DNA of 64,000 nucleotides, from contig CM034239.1 of the NCBI GenBank assembly GCA_019916065.1, positions 34,186,419 to 34,250,418 on the forward strand, read 5' to 3'. A program made the position numbers and the translations under genes. This stretch comes from Vitellaria paradoxa (Eukaryota > Streptophyta > Magnoliopsida > Ericales > Sapotaceae). This document shows, one piece after another, positions 38,226 through 49,965 of this stretch. Below the pieces are notes generated by a model that did not search any database, was not told the DNA's origin, and saw only the letters and a list, made by a program, of their open reading frames with translations. Every line of letters starts with the position of its first letter. The first letter of the stretch is position 1.

Positions 38226-38585
38226 GGCCTCGTTTGGTGTAGTAAAAAATAAGATAAATTAGGATAAAATGTGATTTGGGTTAATTTTGGCACTTTTTTT
38301 TCTTGAATAGTAGCAATCTATGGGAACGATTTTTTAAATCCGTTCTTACAAATTCAAAAAAATTCACATAAAATAGTAACAATGGTACTCATTTGAAAGT
38401 TTTCGACACGAGAATATAATTGTAAAAAAAAAAATTACGTATTCGGTTACCCTACTTTTAGATTTTTTAATTTTTTAGGTAAATATTAAAAATTTTTAAG
38501 CTAGTAATGGTGGAAAAATCAGTGATATAGAGGTTATTGGAGATTTATAGTGATTGATTGTGTTTATTAGTATGCCAAACGGGCC
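38226..38585 (+). mobile_element. Long-form PIF/Harbinger-like MITE with TAA target duplication
   Basis: A 360-bp element with ends GGCCTCGTTTGGTGTA and ATGCCAAACGGGCC, flanked on both sides by TAA (38223-38225 and 38586-38588). It is the best-preserved long-form copy in the window and can serve as the reference for the family. No open frame. Confidence 0.8.
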
Positions 38586-39365
38586 TAACCAAGTTTATAA
38601 GTAGTGACAAAAGTCAAATCAAGTAAAAAACAAAAGTCATTGTTTTGAAGCTTATATATCCCCCATTCGAATAAAGTTTTTAATTAATAGGGGAAGCCAA
38701 ATTCGGTAAAAATAAATAATAAAAAAATAAAAATAGAGGCCTATATATTCGAATAAAGTTATTAATTAATGGAAATAAAGTTTTATAATTAAATTCATTT
38801 TAGATGAAGTGAAATTGAAAGAAAATAAGAGAAAAGAAGATATTTTAAAATTTACCATGCATTTGCAAGTTTTTTAAGGAAAAAATAGAAAAAATTGTGG
38901 GTTAAAATTTAAAAAATTTTATCCTCCAAAAATTAAGCAGTAATGGAAAGAAAATAAATATGATTAATGAAACTTTAAAATATATATTTGTTCATATAAT
39001 AAAGAATAAAAAAAATTATAAATATATTTTAAAGTTAAATAAATTAATAACCCTCCAGCTTTTTAAAAAATTTAATAATAAAATAATAATATCCATTCTC
39101 TTTTATTTTTATTTCCTCTCAACTCACAACTTATTTTTTTCTTTATTTTTTCTTTTCTAGATTTACAAATAAATAGAAATAAAATATTATTATTTCTTTC
39201 TTTTCTCTTATCTTTTAATTAATATTTTCTTCTTATCTTTTCTTTAATTTTTTTTCTTTTCTCTTAATTAATATTTTCCTCTATTTTTTTTTCTTTTCTC
39301 TTTTAAACGAGGGGCCTCGCCGACCTGGTATTAAAAAAATAAGAAAATTGCGATGCTTTGATGCC

Positions 39366-39498
39366 TATATATGCCCCCGCTCTCTCTCTCCCTCTCTCTC
39401 TCTGTCTCTCAGGCGCTGTCACAAAAGCAATGAACTTCTCGTGTTCATAAATCGTTGGTGTTACATGCACCATCGATCTCCTAAACCGACCAAAGAAT
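39366..39498 (+). promoter_or_regulatory. RID3 core promoter and CT-rich leader
   Basis: TATATAT at 39366-39372, followed about 10 bp later by a CT/CTGT tract (39381-39410) and then the ATG at 39499. The expected transcription start lies within or just before the tract, giving a leader of about 95-100 nt. Confidence 0.55.
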
Positions 39499-40758
39499 AT
39501 GGCATCACAACCTTTACAAGAAATACTTCTTGCCAGCTCTCCAGATGGCACCATCACCGCCTATGACGCGTCCTCAGGCACGACCTTGGCTCGTTTCAGC
39601 GGAAGCCGGTCGCCTCGAAAAGGCCTCGCAATTGTTGGAAACAATCTCATTGCCGCGTCTCACGTTTCCTCCTCCTCCTCCTCCTCAAACAATGCCATTC
39701 ACCTTTATAACTGGTGGTCCTCAGCTCCAGCCCACCATCTCCCCGTCACCGAGCCCGTGGGCCCACTCGCCGCCACCGTCGACGGCTCCTATCTCTTCGC
39801 CGGCGGCCTCTCCGGCCATATCCACGCACTATCGCTCCCGTCAGGCAACGCGATTCAATCATTTTCCGCCCACCGCAAGGCCGTATCTTGCCTCGCCATC
39901 AACCACGACGGATCACTCCTGTTCTCCGGCGGGGACGATGGAATCGTTGCCGTTTTCCCAATCTTTAAACTCGTAGATTCAACCCAACAACAGCAGCAGC
40001 AGCAGCAGCAACAACTAGTATTCCGTCGTTTCGTCGGGCATGAATCTACGGTGACGTCCATCGCTACTGGAATCGGAGCGTCCAACTGCACCATAATATC
40101 GTGCTCCTTGGACTGCACGTGCAAATTCTGGAGCCTCATGCACGGCACCCACTTGCGCACCATAGCATTCCCGTGCATGATTTGGGGGGTGGAGATGGAT
40201 CCCGCCGAGTCCGAGTTCTACGTGGCGGGATCAGACGGGTCGGTATACAGCGGAGCACTAAAGGCGGCGAGCAGATCATCAATACCCTCGGACGAGCAAA
40301 GATTGGTGATGTGGGGACAAAAACACGGGGGAGCAGTGACGGCGCTGGCGATCATGAACGGCGGACGAAACTTGGCCACCGCTTCAGAATTAGATGGGAA
40401 CATTTGGATTTGGGAAGTGCCGAGCAAGCAAGTGATCAAGGTAATTTGTCAAGAAATGGTAACGAATATCAGTGAACTGGCTGTGGCTAATAACCAATTT
40501 GGTGATATTGGTAGAGCGCGTGGAGATGATAACCGAATTGGTGGGGTGAGCTTAGGGTTAATCCCCGGTAACACGCCGCCGGTGATGGAGATGGAAAAGG
40601 TGCTGGGGGCTCTGGCACGAGATAGGAGAGAAGCGTTGAATGCCCTTGGATCAGCAATCGAGTCTTACGAGAAACTCCTGGAACTCATTCTCAAGGAAGC
40701 TGCTAGAAGAAAAGACGACACTGATGATGATACCCGTAAAGACAAGGATCAGGGATGA
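39499..40758 (+). CDS. RID3: WD40-repeat protein ROOT INITIATION DEFECTIVE 3 (WDR18/Ipi3 family)
   Basis: A single open frame of 419 aa without introns, from MASQPLQEILLASSPDGTIT to a charged C-terminus. RID3 is a plant relative of WDR18/Ipi3, a nuclear WD40 protein tied to pre-60S ribosome maturation; in Arabidopsis it affects cell division in meristem and adventitious root formation. At least four WD-like repeats are visible: around residues 84-112, 122-152 (SAHRKAVSCLAINHDGSLLFSGGDDG), 180-215 (GHESTVTSIATG, ending CKFWS), and 272-310 (HGGAVTALAIMNGG, ending NIWIW). The C-terminal helix (EKVLGALARDRREALNALGS) is typical of the family. Oddities are a Ser run at residues 57-63 and about ten Gln after residue 162, encoded by CAG/CAA at 39986-40015. 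GC content is well above the surroundings, as for a conserved intronless gene. Confidence 0.88.
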   Translation: MASQPLQEILLASSPDGTITAYDASSGTTLARFSGSRSPRKGLAIVGNNLIAASHVSSSSSSSNNAIHLYNWWSSAPAHHLPVTEPVGPLAATVDGSYLFAGGLSGHIHALSLPSGNAIQSFSAHRKAVSCLAINHDGSLLFSGGDDGIVAVFPIFKLVDSTQQQQQQQQQQLVFRRFVGHESTVTSIATGIGASNCTIISCSLDCTCKFWSLMHGTHLRTIAFPCMIWGVEMDPAESEFYVAGSDGSVYSGALKAASRSSIPSDEQRLVMWGQKHGGAVTALAIMNGGRNLATASELDGNIWIWEVPSKQVIKVICQEMVTNISELAVANNQFGDIGRARGDDNRIGGVSLGLIPGNTPPVMEMEKVLGALARDRREALNALGSAIESYEKLLELILKEAARRKDDTDDDTRKDKDQG

Positions 40759-40861
40759 GTACAAATTATTGTATTGAAAACTATGCATGTATATATATCT
40801 AACAATTGTTCGACAAACATAAATAAATTTATGAATTAGAGTTGTATCAGAGGATTGATGT

Positions 40862-42310
40862 TTCTTTCTCGTTTCTCCCTGCTGCCTCCTAGGACTAGGT
40901 ACATGTCGCCCTTTTTACTGCCCAATGGAAGAACAAACACATACGCGCAGACCATGGTACTGTTTGGAGTTAAATAAAAAAACATATAAAATTATGTAAA
41001 TTCCTACAAATACGAATTACGAAATTATAGAATTTAAGGTGACATTTAGTTTATTTTTTTATTTTTTATTTTAACTTTTTTTGTTTTACTAAAAAAAAAT
41101 GCACGTGTGTTGCATGTGTATGTTTGTCTTTTTATATATCTAAATTTAAAAAATAAGTTAACAATAAAAAATAAAAATATTATTTTAAAAAATAAGACTT
41201 ACATTAAAATCTTTATATTTTTTTTTTTCATATTGAGTCTCTTGATAAAGAGTCCAATGCCAAAAAATTATATAGTTTAATTGTTTGATTTATAAAATCT
41301 ATTGAGGTCTATTCTCATAAATTTGTTATTCAATGTAGGCATATACATATATATATATATATTGTGGTGATTATATTTATAATTATGTAAAATTAAAATT
41401 AATGAAGGTGTTGAAAATTGATTATAAAAGATTTTGAATTAAGAGTTGGAGTAAGATTATTCCAAAAACCTGAGTGATTAATATGTTAAGGATGATTTCT
41501 AGTAGATATAAACAAAAAGTAAGGGTAAAATTGAAAAATAATGGACCAAAAAATCTATTGAAATTCTAAAAAATTATATTCAAAATATGCAAAGGATAAT
41601 TTTAATAGATGTATGAATACATACGTACATTACAGACATTTAAATATATTGTATGTCATATTATATATTTATTTTAATTTTAATAAAAATTTATAGTAAT
41701 AATCATTTAAGAAAAATAAGCTTAAAAAAATAATTTCAATATAAAAAAATATCATCTAATAAAAATAAATATAATATCTTATTAATGAAAAAGTTCAATT
41801 GAAATATGAAATTTTGTAATGTTTTGAAAATTTTTTTATTATTATTGTACAATAACATTTTTACATTAAATAAAAAATAAGATGAAATTTTAAAAAATTA
41901 TACCTAATATATTTAAATAATCAAATTGAAAAATAACCTCAAAAATAGGCTTTCACTGGAATTTAATATACAAAAATTTACATTTTAACAATAATAAAAA
42001 ATATAATAAAATCTAAAAAATTATATAAACAATTATATTAAAAAAGTACAATAAAACTAAAAAAAAAAAATTCTTACCTTATATTTTTGAATGAATAAAT
42101 TGAAAAAAATCGTTTCTACCTGCTGCCTCCTAGGACCAGGTGCATGCCGCCCTTTTTACTGCCCCACGGAAGAACAAACACAAACGCGTAGTCGATGGTA
42201 CTGTTTGGAGTTAAATAAAAAAAAAAATATATATATATATATATAATTTTACATACCCTTATAAATACGAGTTATAAAATTATAAATTTAAAATCGCATT
42301 CAATTTTTTT
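40862..42310. repeat. Direct duplication downstream of RID3
   Basis: Segments 40868-41060 and 42111-42300 match in order: 'ctgctgcctcctaggac', 'gccctttttactgccc', 'ggaagaacaaacaca', 'atggtactgtttggagttaaataaa', then 'aaatacgaattacgaaattat' against 'aaatacgagttataaaattat'. They lie about 1.24 kb apart with AT-rich, gene-free DNA between. The pair could be a tandem duplication or the ends of a small element. No TG...CA ends were found that would make them LTRs. Confidence 0.6.
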
Positions 42311-43541
42311 TTTATGTTTTTTTTATTCTATATATTAAAATTCTCAAAACGAAGAAATAGAAATTATTCTATTTTTTCTATTTTGAATTTTTTCTTGTTT
42401 TTTTTTTAAAACTTTCAAAATTAAAAACTCTCAAAATGATTTTTTATCATTTTTATTTAATGTGTAAATTTTTTTTTTCGAAAATAAAATTTGAAAATAT
42501 AAATAACCAAATAAGTTTTGAACTCTTTTACTTAATTTCAAAAGTACATAACGAAAAATGAGCTCAAAAAAATAAAAAATAAAAATAGAAAACAAAAAAT
42601 AAGAAAATAAATCAAATAACACTTAAATTTTTTACTTATTGCATAAAATATGGAATATTAATTTTTATAAATTTATACAAATTTACACCATTCCAAATAT
42701 ACTCGACGATCATTATGGGATTTGAGGTGTTGGTAGGACCCACCTCATCATTTTTTTTAATATGTTTAACAAAATTGAGTGATTTTTTCATATGTAGTCT
42801 CATTTGAATGGTATATTATTTAAAGTCTGCAGCGGTCTTTTTGACCCGGCCCCCAATTAATGTATTAACTTTAATATATGTATGACAATTAAAAACACAA
42901 TAACGATATCATAATGCGAAGGCAATCACGGCTTACAAAAGGTGATAACTTTCGCCCTCAGGCCCCCCAAACCCCCGACTTCAAGAGAATGGTAGAGGAA
43001 GTAAATCATAGTACACAACAACCTCCTAGATAGGAGGATCACTGCGGCTGACAGGACTCAATCCTGCATTCACGACTGCAATCTATTGCCCGAGCACCAA
43101 CCGTGCTACACTCACGGAGGCAATATGAAGGCAATCACGGTGAGATTAACGCTTGCTCAATAATAACAAATAAAATAAAATAAAAATAAGAGCCTCAGTA
43201 TTGGAAGCTTAATTTCCACAAAAACTGGATGAATGAAATTAAGGCATGATTAGTGACTAGAATCAATAACATTGCATATGTGCGATTACTATTTTCCTTA
43301 ATTAATTAAAATTTCATTACTTATTTTATTTAACTTAAATAAGTTTATTTGTTTCGTGGGTTTAATTTTCTTCTGTAATTAATTGGTCCAAGTTAGTGGT
43401 GTTAAAGCTAGCTAAAAAAAGCATGCACGAGGATGGATCAATTAGTATGAAAAGAGCCCAAGTGGTCATTTTTTATTGGTTATGAGGCTATCTAATTAAA
43501 TGTTGAAATTAAGGCTGGGTTATAGGAAAGAAAAAAAAAAA
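42311..43541. other. Gene-free AT-rich DNA with a GC-richer patch at 42890-43140
   Basis: No gene seen. The patch at 42890-43140 carries GGCAATCACGG near both ends (about 42922 and 43131) and words such as 'gactcaatcctgcattcacgactgcaatc', reminiscent of the tRNA-like head of a SINE read in reverse. The boxes are too decayed to call. Confidence 0.35.
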
Positions 43542-43888
43542 GGTAAAGTACAAAAAATACATCTACAGTTTACTCTCAGTATCATTTTGATCCCACACGT
43601 TTCAATTGTAACAGTCAAATCCCTACACTTTTAGTCAAGTATCAATTTGGTCCTTCTGTTAGTTGACCGTTAGAAATAACCGTTAGACTGAGGATAAAAT
43701 GGTAATTTCATTTATAATTTACCCTCAGTGTCACTTTCAATCTAACGGTTGTTTTTAACGGTCAATTAACGGAAGGACCGAATTGATACTTGACTGAAAG
43801 TGTAGGGATTTGACTGTTGCAATTGAAACGTGTGGGACTAAAGTGATACTGAGGGTAAACTGTAAAGGTATTTTTTGTACTTTATCCC
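43542..43888. mobile_element. Foldback MITE with long terminal inverted repeats
   Basis: 347 bp, nearly all inverted repeat. The left arm starts GGTAAAGTACAAAAAATAC and the right arm ends GTATTTTTTGTACTTTATCCC. Internal pairs include 'gtagggatttgac' with 'gtcaaatccctac' and 'ggtccttctgttagttgacc' with 'ggtcaattaacggaaggacc'. It is inserted in a poly-A run, so a target duplication of about 8-9 A is possible but not provable. The long arms recall Mutator-type MITEs. Confidence 0.75.
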
Positions 43889-46800
43889 AAAAAAATTAGT
43901 TTTTTTTGGTAGCCGATTACTAATTAACTATTAAAAAGTTAATTTTTTTTATGTTCAAAAAAGAGAAAAAACTATGAAAGAGATTGAAAAGGTAAGAATG
44001 AAAATTTAGAAAAAAAGGTTGTACACAAGCTTACTTTATTTGTGAGATACATTGATATATAGATTACCATATGCAGTGTAAAGTACACACACAGTTATAT
44101 ATATACATATATATATATACACACTAGCATAAAAACTTAACCAGAAATTACTTGAGTTTGAAATAAATTAATTATTTAATAGATTATTTAAAATTTAAAA
44201 TATTTAAGTCTAAACACAATGATGGACATAAATCTGACACGTGAACATAAATTTTTATTTTTAAGTGAGATTCAGTGTAAAGTATAATTTATTTAAAGAA
44301 ATTATTTATTTTGGCTAACCCCGGATTTCCAACTTCTAGTATGAGTTTCGAAATTTGAATCCATGTTTAATGATAGGTAGGGCTGACCACCAAATAATCT
44401 TTTTTTCAACTTGTTCAAACTCAGCTTGGGACCTCAAAGGATTTGAATTGAGTGCACAAACTAAGTTCGATTTGTAACTTTTTTATAATAAAACTTTAAG
44501 TGTTCAAAAGTTCAAATCAATAGTATTGATTTGATTAAATTCAAAATTTAATAAATAAAAATAAAAGAAAAAAATCTAAATGATTAAAGAATAACAACAT
44601 TTACTTATATAATTAAATAATTTTTATAATTATTGCTTCTACTCTTCCTATCAGAGTGTATATATATATTAATTACATATAAAAACTTGTAAAATATATA
44701 TCAATTGCATATAAAAATTTTTAAAAATTAAATTTTAAGTATGTACCTAGCAATCACAAAGTCAAAAGAGAAAATTGTTATAATAAAAAGTTTCCAAAAA
44801 ATTTAAAAGAAAAGAAGACTGTGTATCTATTTATAAATTTTGCATTTAGAAGAATCCTATTCTATTTAGATTAGAATATCATTTTGAAATCATATCTTAT
44901 TTTGATTAGGATACTATTTTGATTGAATTAAAAGTTTAAATTCAAGAAAAATTTGAATGGCACTTCAATTAGATTGATTTATTAATTATCAATTTTATTT
45001 TTTAATCTCTAATATTATTTTATACTTTTTTAATAAATAATATCACAATATATGTAAAATTTTAATAAACAATATTACAATTTGATTTAAGATACATTAC
45101 TTATTTTGCTTAATGATAAAAATAATAAAGAACATGTTACTTGTTAATAAATTAAAATCTTTATTTAACTGATTAATTATTTTTTACATTAGTTTATTTT
45201 ACAATAATATTATATTTTTTATTTTTAAATAGCAATTTATTAAATTATAAAAAATTAAAAATAAAAAGTTATATAATAATTAAATAAAAGTGTCGATTAA
45301 ATAAAAATATCAAGTAATATCTACGAACATTCTAGTTTGAACAAAATTGTGAATTAGAGGTAATTATGTACAATGCTCATTTCATTTAAATTATATAACT
45401 ATTAATTAAGATAATTATAATTATAAATTATGTTAATAAATTAAATCTTTATTTAATCGGATAATTATTTTTTTACGTTATTTTATTTATTAATAATAAT
45501 AATATTTATATTTAAAGCCTTTATTTAGAGCAGTAAATATTTTTTTGCATTATCTTGTTTAATAACAATAATAATAGTCTTTGTGTTTAAATAATAATTT
45601 ATTAAAATATACAAAAATAAAAAATAAGAAGTTATATGATAAATAGAAGTGTAAATTAAATAAAAGTATCATGCAATATTCATGAACATTCTAGTTTGAA
45701 TAAAATTAAAAATTATAAATAAGATAATTAAGATAACTATAATTAGGTGTCACGTTTCACAACCATATACGTGTCACAATCGTAGTGTGAGTTAAATTTT
45801 ACATGGCGCAGGATAATTATAATTAAGTGTCATGCGTCACAATTGTAGCACGATTTAGATTTTACGTAGCGTAACAGCATTGCCAGATTCTACTTTATAT
45901 ATATAACTATGATATGCAATAAGGTTGAGAAAGGTTAAATTAAGGAGGGTGGTGACTAAGAGACATATGTATATAAATTAGAAAAGTGGGTTGTGATTCT
46001 ATGAATTGTGTAATTGAAAACAAAAAAGGTAAGAAAACCATTAAGGTTGAGTTTGGGAAGAAAAAAATTAATTTTTTTGTAATTGACTACTAACTAACTA
46101 TTAATTAAAAAGTTAACTTTTTTGTGTTTGGAAAAAGAAAAAAAAATTAACTTTTTACTGGGTAGCTTGTTAACTTTTTGTTAATTTGACATTTTTACCT
46201 TTTAAGGTTTAAAAAATATTTAAAATGTAAGATATTAAATTTAGTTATTTTAAAAAATCAAAAAACTAGTAATAGGTAGCTGAGCTACTAAATTTTTTCC
46301 CAAACGAACACTAATTAAGAATGAAGGTTACTGCCAGAGAATTGTTAGTAAGTGCTACTTAGAATTATTTAATGTGAAAGTTATTAATTTGAGCTATCTT
46401 GATGGAAAGAGGGTTTATAGTTAATAAATTTATTAGTTGTAATTTTAAGAAAATTTTCTAAATAATAAATATTTATGTTCGCTTGTCCAAGATAATGACA
46501 GAATATTATGGTGTATTTTTATATTTAGAACTTTGGATTTCAAGTGGTTTGATTTGCTAGTATTTATTTTAAAAATTGTTCCATGCATAAATATTTTCAA
46601 GTTTGAATTTTCTAAATTATTTTTTATGAAAAATTCTATTATTTTGTTAAGAGATTCTATACTTTATGCTATTGAGGATAGAAAAAATTATATAAACACT
46701 GATATTCTGTTTTGAATTTATGAGAATGTAATGGATAAGTTATTTATGGTTCTTAAAATTGAAAAAAAAAATTCAACAGAGACATTCCTTAAATGGTATG

Positions 46801-48079
46801 ATTTTGACAAACAGGAAATAGGCCCATAAAAATCGTGGTGATTCTAATTCTCAACAATTGTAAGACCAAACTTATGAAAACCATAGTGACATCAAATAAT
46901 CAAACCAGTTTAGGGAAGAACGCAAAAGTCAAATTGAGTAACCATTCTAAGTACGATGTTGGATCCAACTAGATATTACCCATGAGAAAATCATTTGGCA
47001 CATATGAAATTTAATTTCAACAAAATAAATCACGGATTAATGTTTTATCATCACTGTTGTGATTGAGTTGTTGATTATAGATGCCAATGTACTTTGATTT
47101 CTAGTTTTTGAAATTACCATTATTTATGCATAGGTATTGCTTACTTGAATTTTTTTTATTTAATTATTTATTAAAAATTTATTATTTTCAAATTGATACT
47201 ATTAAAAAAGGTGGTTTGGTGATTAAACACCGAACGATAAAATTTTTATAAAAATATGTTTTTTGTTATTTTTTATCACTCCAAATTGTATTTAAAATTA
47301 TTTAATAAGTAAATTACTGATTATTTTATGGAAAGAGTGTGTAGTTAATAATTTTATCAATTATAATTTTAAGATAGATTTCTAAATAATAAATATTTAA
47401 TGCTTTACAGTTTAAAACACATTTTACTATGAAGATTAGCACCGAAATTTTGGGCTTCTTTGGTAGAGTAATTTTTTTTTCCTAACTTTTCAGTTTTTTT
47501 TTGAATTTTACTTAATGTTTTTTTTTTTTAAATTTGATGTTTTAACCATCGCATAAAAAGTTACTACGTATATTAAAATTACAAAAATTTGAAATTCTCT
47601 CCAAAAATTGCAAATAATCTACAAATTTTTGTTGACGGCATAAAAAGTTAAATTTTATAATTTTGGTGTAAAATTAAAAAAATTATTTTTCAAACGGGCC
47701 TTTGTGAAAAAACAAAATTAAACAACACTTTACTGAAAGAATATTTTCTTTCAACCAATGTAAATTAATTAATAGAAAAAATGAAAAGCAACGAAGACAA
47801 TTATCAAAAAAACAATTTGCTTACCGTAATTAAAAAAAACGAAATTAAAAATATCTAAAGTCACTAAAAAAATTTATAATAAATTTAACTGGAAGAGTGT
47901 CCTCATTTATATTTTGAAATTTTTTATCATAAAAACAAAATATCTATTACGACGAGCTACTCATTTGTCAAAAATTTGCCCTCGCCGCCGCGATGAGATG
48001 ATGTTTATCACATTAATGTTAAGTCCACCAGATAAAGTGACAGTTCAAATGATTATAGTTCATCCACCCCTTCATCTTC
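43889..48079. other. AT-rich intergenic region with internal duplications, no gene seen
   Basis: Contains a MITE-like relic at 46040-46320 of the same type as 27895-28080. A pair of diverged direct repeats of about 220 bp lies at 45135-45360 and 45490-45715 (shared 'gaacattctagtttgaa', 'aaaaagttatataat' and 'aagtgt.aattaaataaaa'). A two-copy tandem of about 85 bp lies at 45720-45875 ('ataattataattaagtgtca', 'cacaat.gtag', 'ttttac'). The open frames here are short and AT-driven. Confidence 0.5.
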
Positions 48080-48520
48080 ATTCACACTTATCAGCCAAAT
48101 GCTGTTGCCTGATCACCATCATTTTGGGCCTGTTTAATTACACCAAATTTTATTAAAATTCATCAATTTTAATTAATTTTTATATTTTTTTTCAATTAAA
48201 AATTTTCACCTATCACTTTTATATTACATCTTTTCACTTTTATTATATTTTTTTCTTAATTTTTGGTCTACCAAACACCTCCTCCTTTATCAATTGAACT
48301 CCTTAGGCGGACGTAGGTCTTGACTCTTGGTCAACCCTTCTATCATTCCAAATTTAGGACTTCATCATTTTGATATGGTGTTTCAGGTTCCGTGTGACTC
48401 ATATGCCAGATTGGAGCATTGGACCTATTCAAAGGCATACAATTTTTTCTTTTTATTATAAACTGTTCATCTATACCCTTCCTAGGGGATGAACTTATCG
48501 AGCTGATAAGTTCAAAATTT
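48080..48520. repeat. Upstream copy of the segment duplicated around the CAD gene
   Basis: Shares ordered blocks with 53566-53774 plus 55148-55180: 'acttatcagccaaatg' against 'acttatccgccaaatg', then 'ttgaactccttaggc' against 'ttgaacgccttgggc', then 'aggacttcatcat'. 'ggagcattggacctattc' and 'cttcctaggggatgaactta' follow. This copy has its own insertion at about 48126-48285 (starting GGGCCTGTTTAATTACACCAAA and ending 'ctaccaaacacctcc'), probably another Tourist-like MITE. Confidence 0.7.
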
Positions 48521-48599
48521 ATGTAATAAAATACATCCTGACTTTGACATATGTTTTGACCTATCGCTACTAAATTTTCACTACGTCATCACTTATTTA

Positions 48600-49018
48600 C
48601 ACTATAAAAAATCACACAATTATCGACCAAAAATTTAATCACTGAAAGGTATAATTTAGTCAGCGAAACTTTTTTCGACCAAACTTATTTGGTCGATGAA
48701 AGCTCGTCGGGAAAAGTTCCCTTTTAGCGATCAATTGGTCGCCAAAAATGTTAAAATTTTTATTATTTTTATTTAACTATTTTAACTTTCTTTGTAATAA
48801 TTTTTTTACACTTTTCTAACTAATTAGTCGGGAAAAGTTCGCCTTTAGCGATGAATTTTATATTTGGTCGGAAAAAGTTACCTTTTAGCGACCAATTAAT
48901 CGGAAAAAGTTATCCTTTGGCGACTAATATTTTTTTGGTCGGGGAAAAGTGACTATTAGCGACCAAATTTATATTTGGTCGGGAAAAGTGGTCGCCGAAA
49001 GTGTGATTTGTTATAGTG
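48600..49018. mobile_element. Small non-autonomous CACTA element with TTA target duplication
   Basis: A 419-bp element starting CACTATAAAAAATCACAC and ending GTGTGATTTGTTATAGTG, near-perfect inverted repeats of 18 bp. TTA flanks both sides (48597-48599 and 49019-49021), the 3-bp duplication expected for CACTA elements. The interior is a series of subterminal units built on TTTGGTCGGGAAAAGT and GCGACCAAT. The same units fill 57830-59092, so both belong to one family. No coding sequence. Confidence 0.9.
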
Positions 49019-49429
49019 TTATATATCTATATAATAAAACATTTCATTTAAATTTAAAATTTGAAATTTAAATAAATATCTATATAATAAAACACATCTT
49101 TTGATTTAACATTTGTCCTCATCATTACCAAAGTTTCACCACGTCATCACTTATTATTTATTTATATAATAAAACACATCATTTGAATTATAAAATTATA
49201 TATACATATATTATATATCATATTTTGTAAAATTATACAAATTATATTTTACTTATATTATCTATTATTATGAAATAATGTATGGATACCTATTAGACAA
49301 AATCACCTAAATTTTTTTTTTAAAAAATATATTGAAATTTTAAATTTAAAAAAATTTTATTAAAGAATAAACATTTAAAGTAAAATTTTAATTTAAATGC
49401 ACTTAAAATTTAAATTTTAACTGTATACA

Positions 49430-49965
49430 TTTTTACACTGTGTGTCATTTATATGGGTTGCATTTGGTTTGTTAAAAACTCTGAAAGACTCTGAAAATTT
49501 TCAAAAATCTCTAAAAATTATTTACTTTTTGTCTCATTGTACGAATTACGAACTCACAAACTATCTCATTTTAGTTCACTTTTTGTCACTCCAAACGCAC
49601 CCATAATAAGGAAGTTTAAAATTTAGAATTTGAGATATTTTCAACTGTTGAATTTGCTAAATGGGCATGATTCTTTTTTCTTTTTTCTCACTCTTCTCAT
49701 ATTTTTTAATACTTTTTATATAAAAGATTTTAAATTAATATTTTAAAAAATATAATATACACTTTTTCACTCTGTGTCATTCATATAAGGAAGTTTAAAA
49801 TTTTAAATTTGAGATATTTTTAACTGTTGAATTTGTTAAATGGTCAGGATTATTTTTATTTTTCTCTCACTTTTTTCATATTTTTTGAATACTTTTTATG
49901 TAAAAGATTTTAAATTAATTTTAAAAAATGTGATAAAATTTGTAATAAATAGTAAAATTTTATAC
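49430..49965. repeat. Two-copy tandem repeat, one copy interrupted by a MITE
   Basis: Units 49607-49785 and 49786-49965 share 'aaggaagtttaaaatttt', 'gaatttgagatatttt', 'aactgttgaatttg' and 'aaaagattttaaatta'. The words just before each unit ('tttttacactgtgtgtcatttatat' and 'tttttcactctgtgtcattcatat') also match. In the first copy they are followed by a MITE of about 150 bp (49457-49606) with ends GGGTTGCATTTGG and CCAAACGCACCC. The second copy thus shows the site without the insertion. Confidence 0.65.

Larger units (their letters stand above)
34186..39365. other. Intergenic DNA between VTE6 and RID3
   Basis: No gene seen. It contains the SINE at 34839-34990, short-form MITEs at about 35176-35332 and 36063-36193, a hairpin MITE at 35803-35943 and a long-form MITE at 38226-38585. 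It also has AT-rich filler, a poly-G run near 36522-36541, and a pyrimidine-rich stretch (39100-39300) leading into the RID3 promoter. Confidence 0.5.

Noticed and set aside
39530..39976. Overlapping plus-strand frames rich in Pro/Arg/Ser
   Set aside because: Alternative frames of the GC-rich RID3 coding region; the 419-aa frame with WD repeats is the real one.
42890..43140. Possible retrotransposon fragment
   Set aside because: The GC-richer patch has repeated GGCAATCACGG words, but no reverse-transcriptase, integrase or LTR signal could be read.
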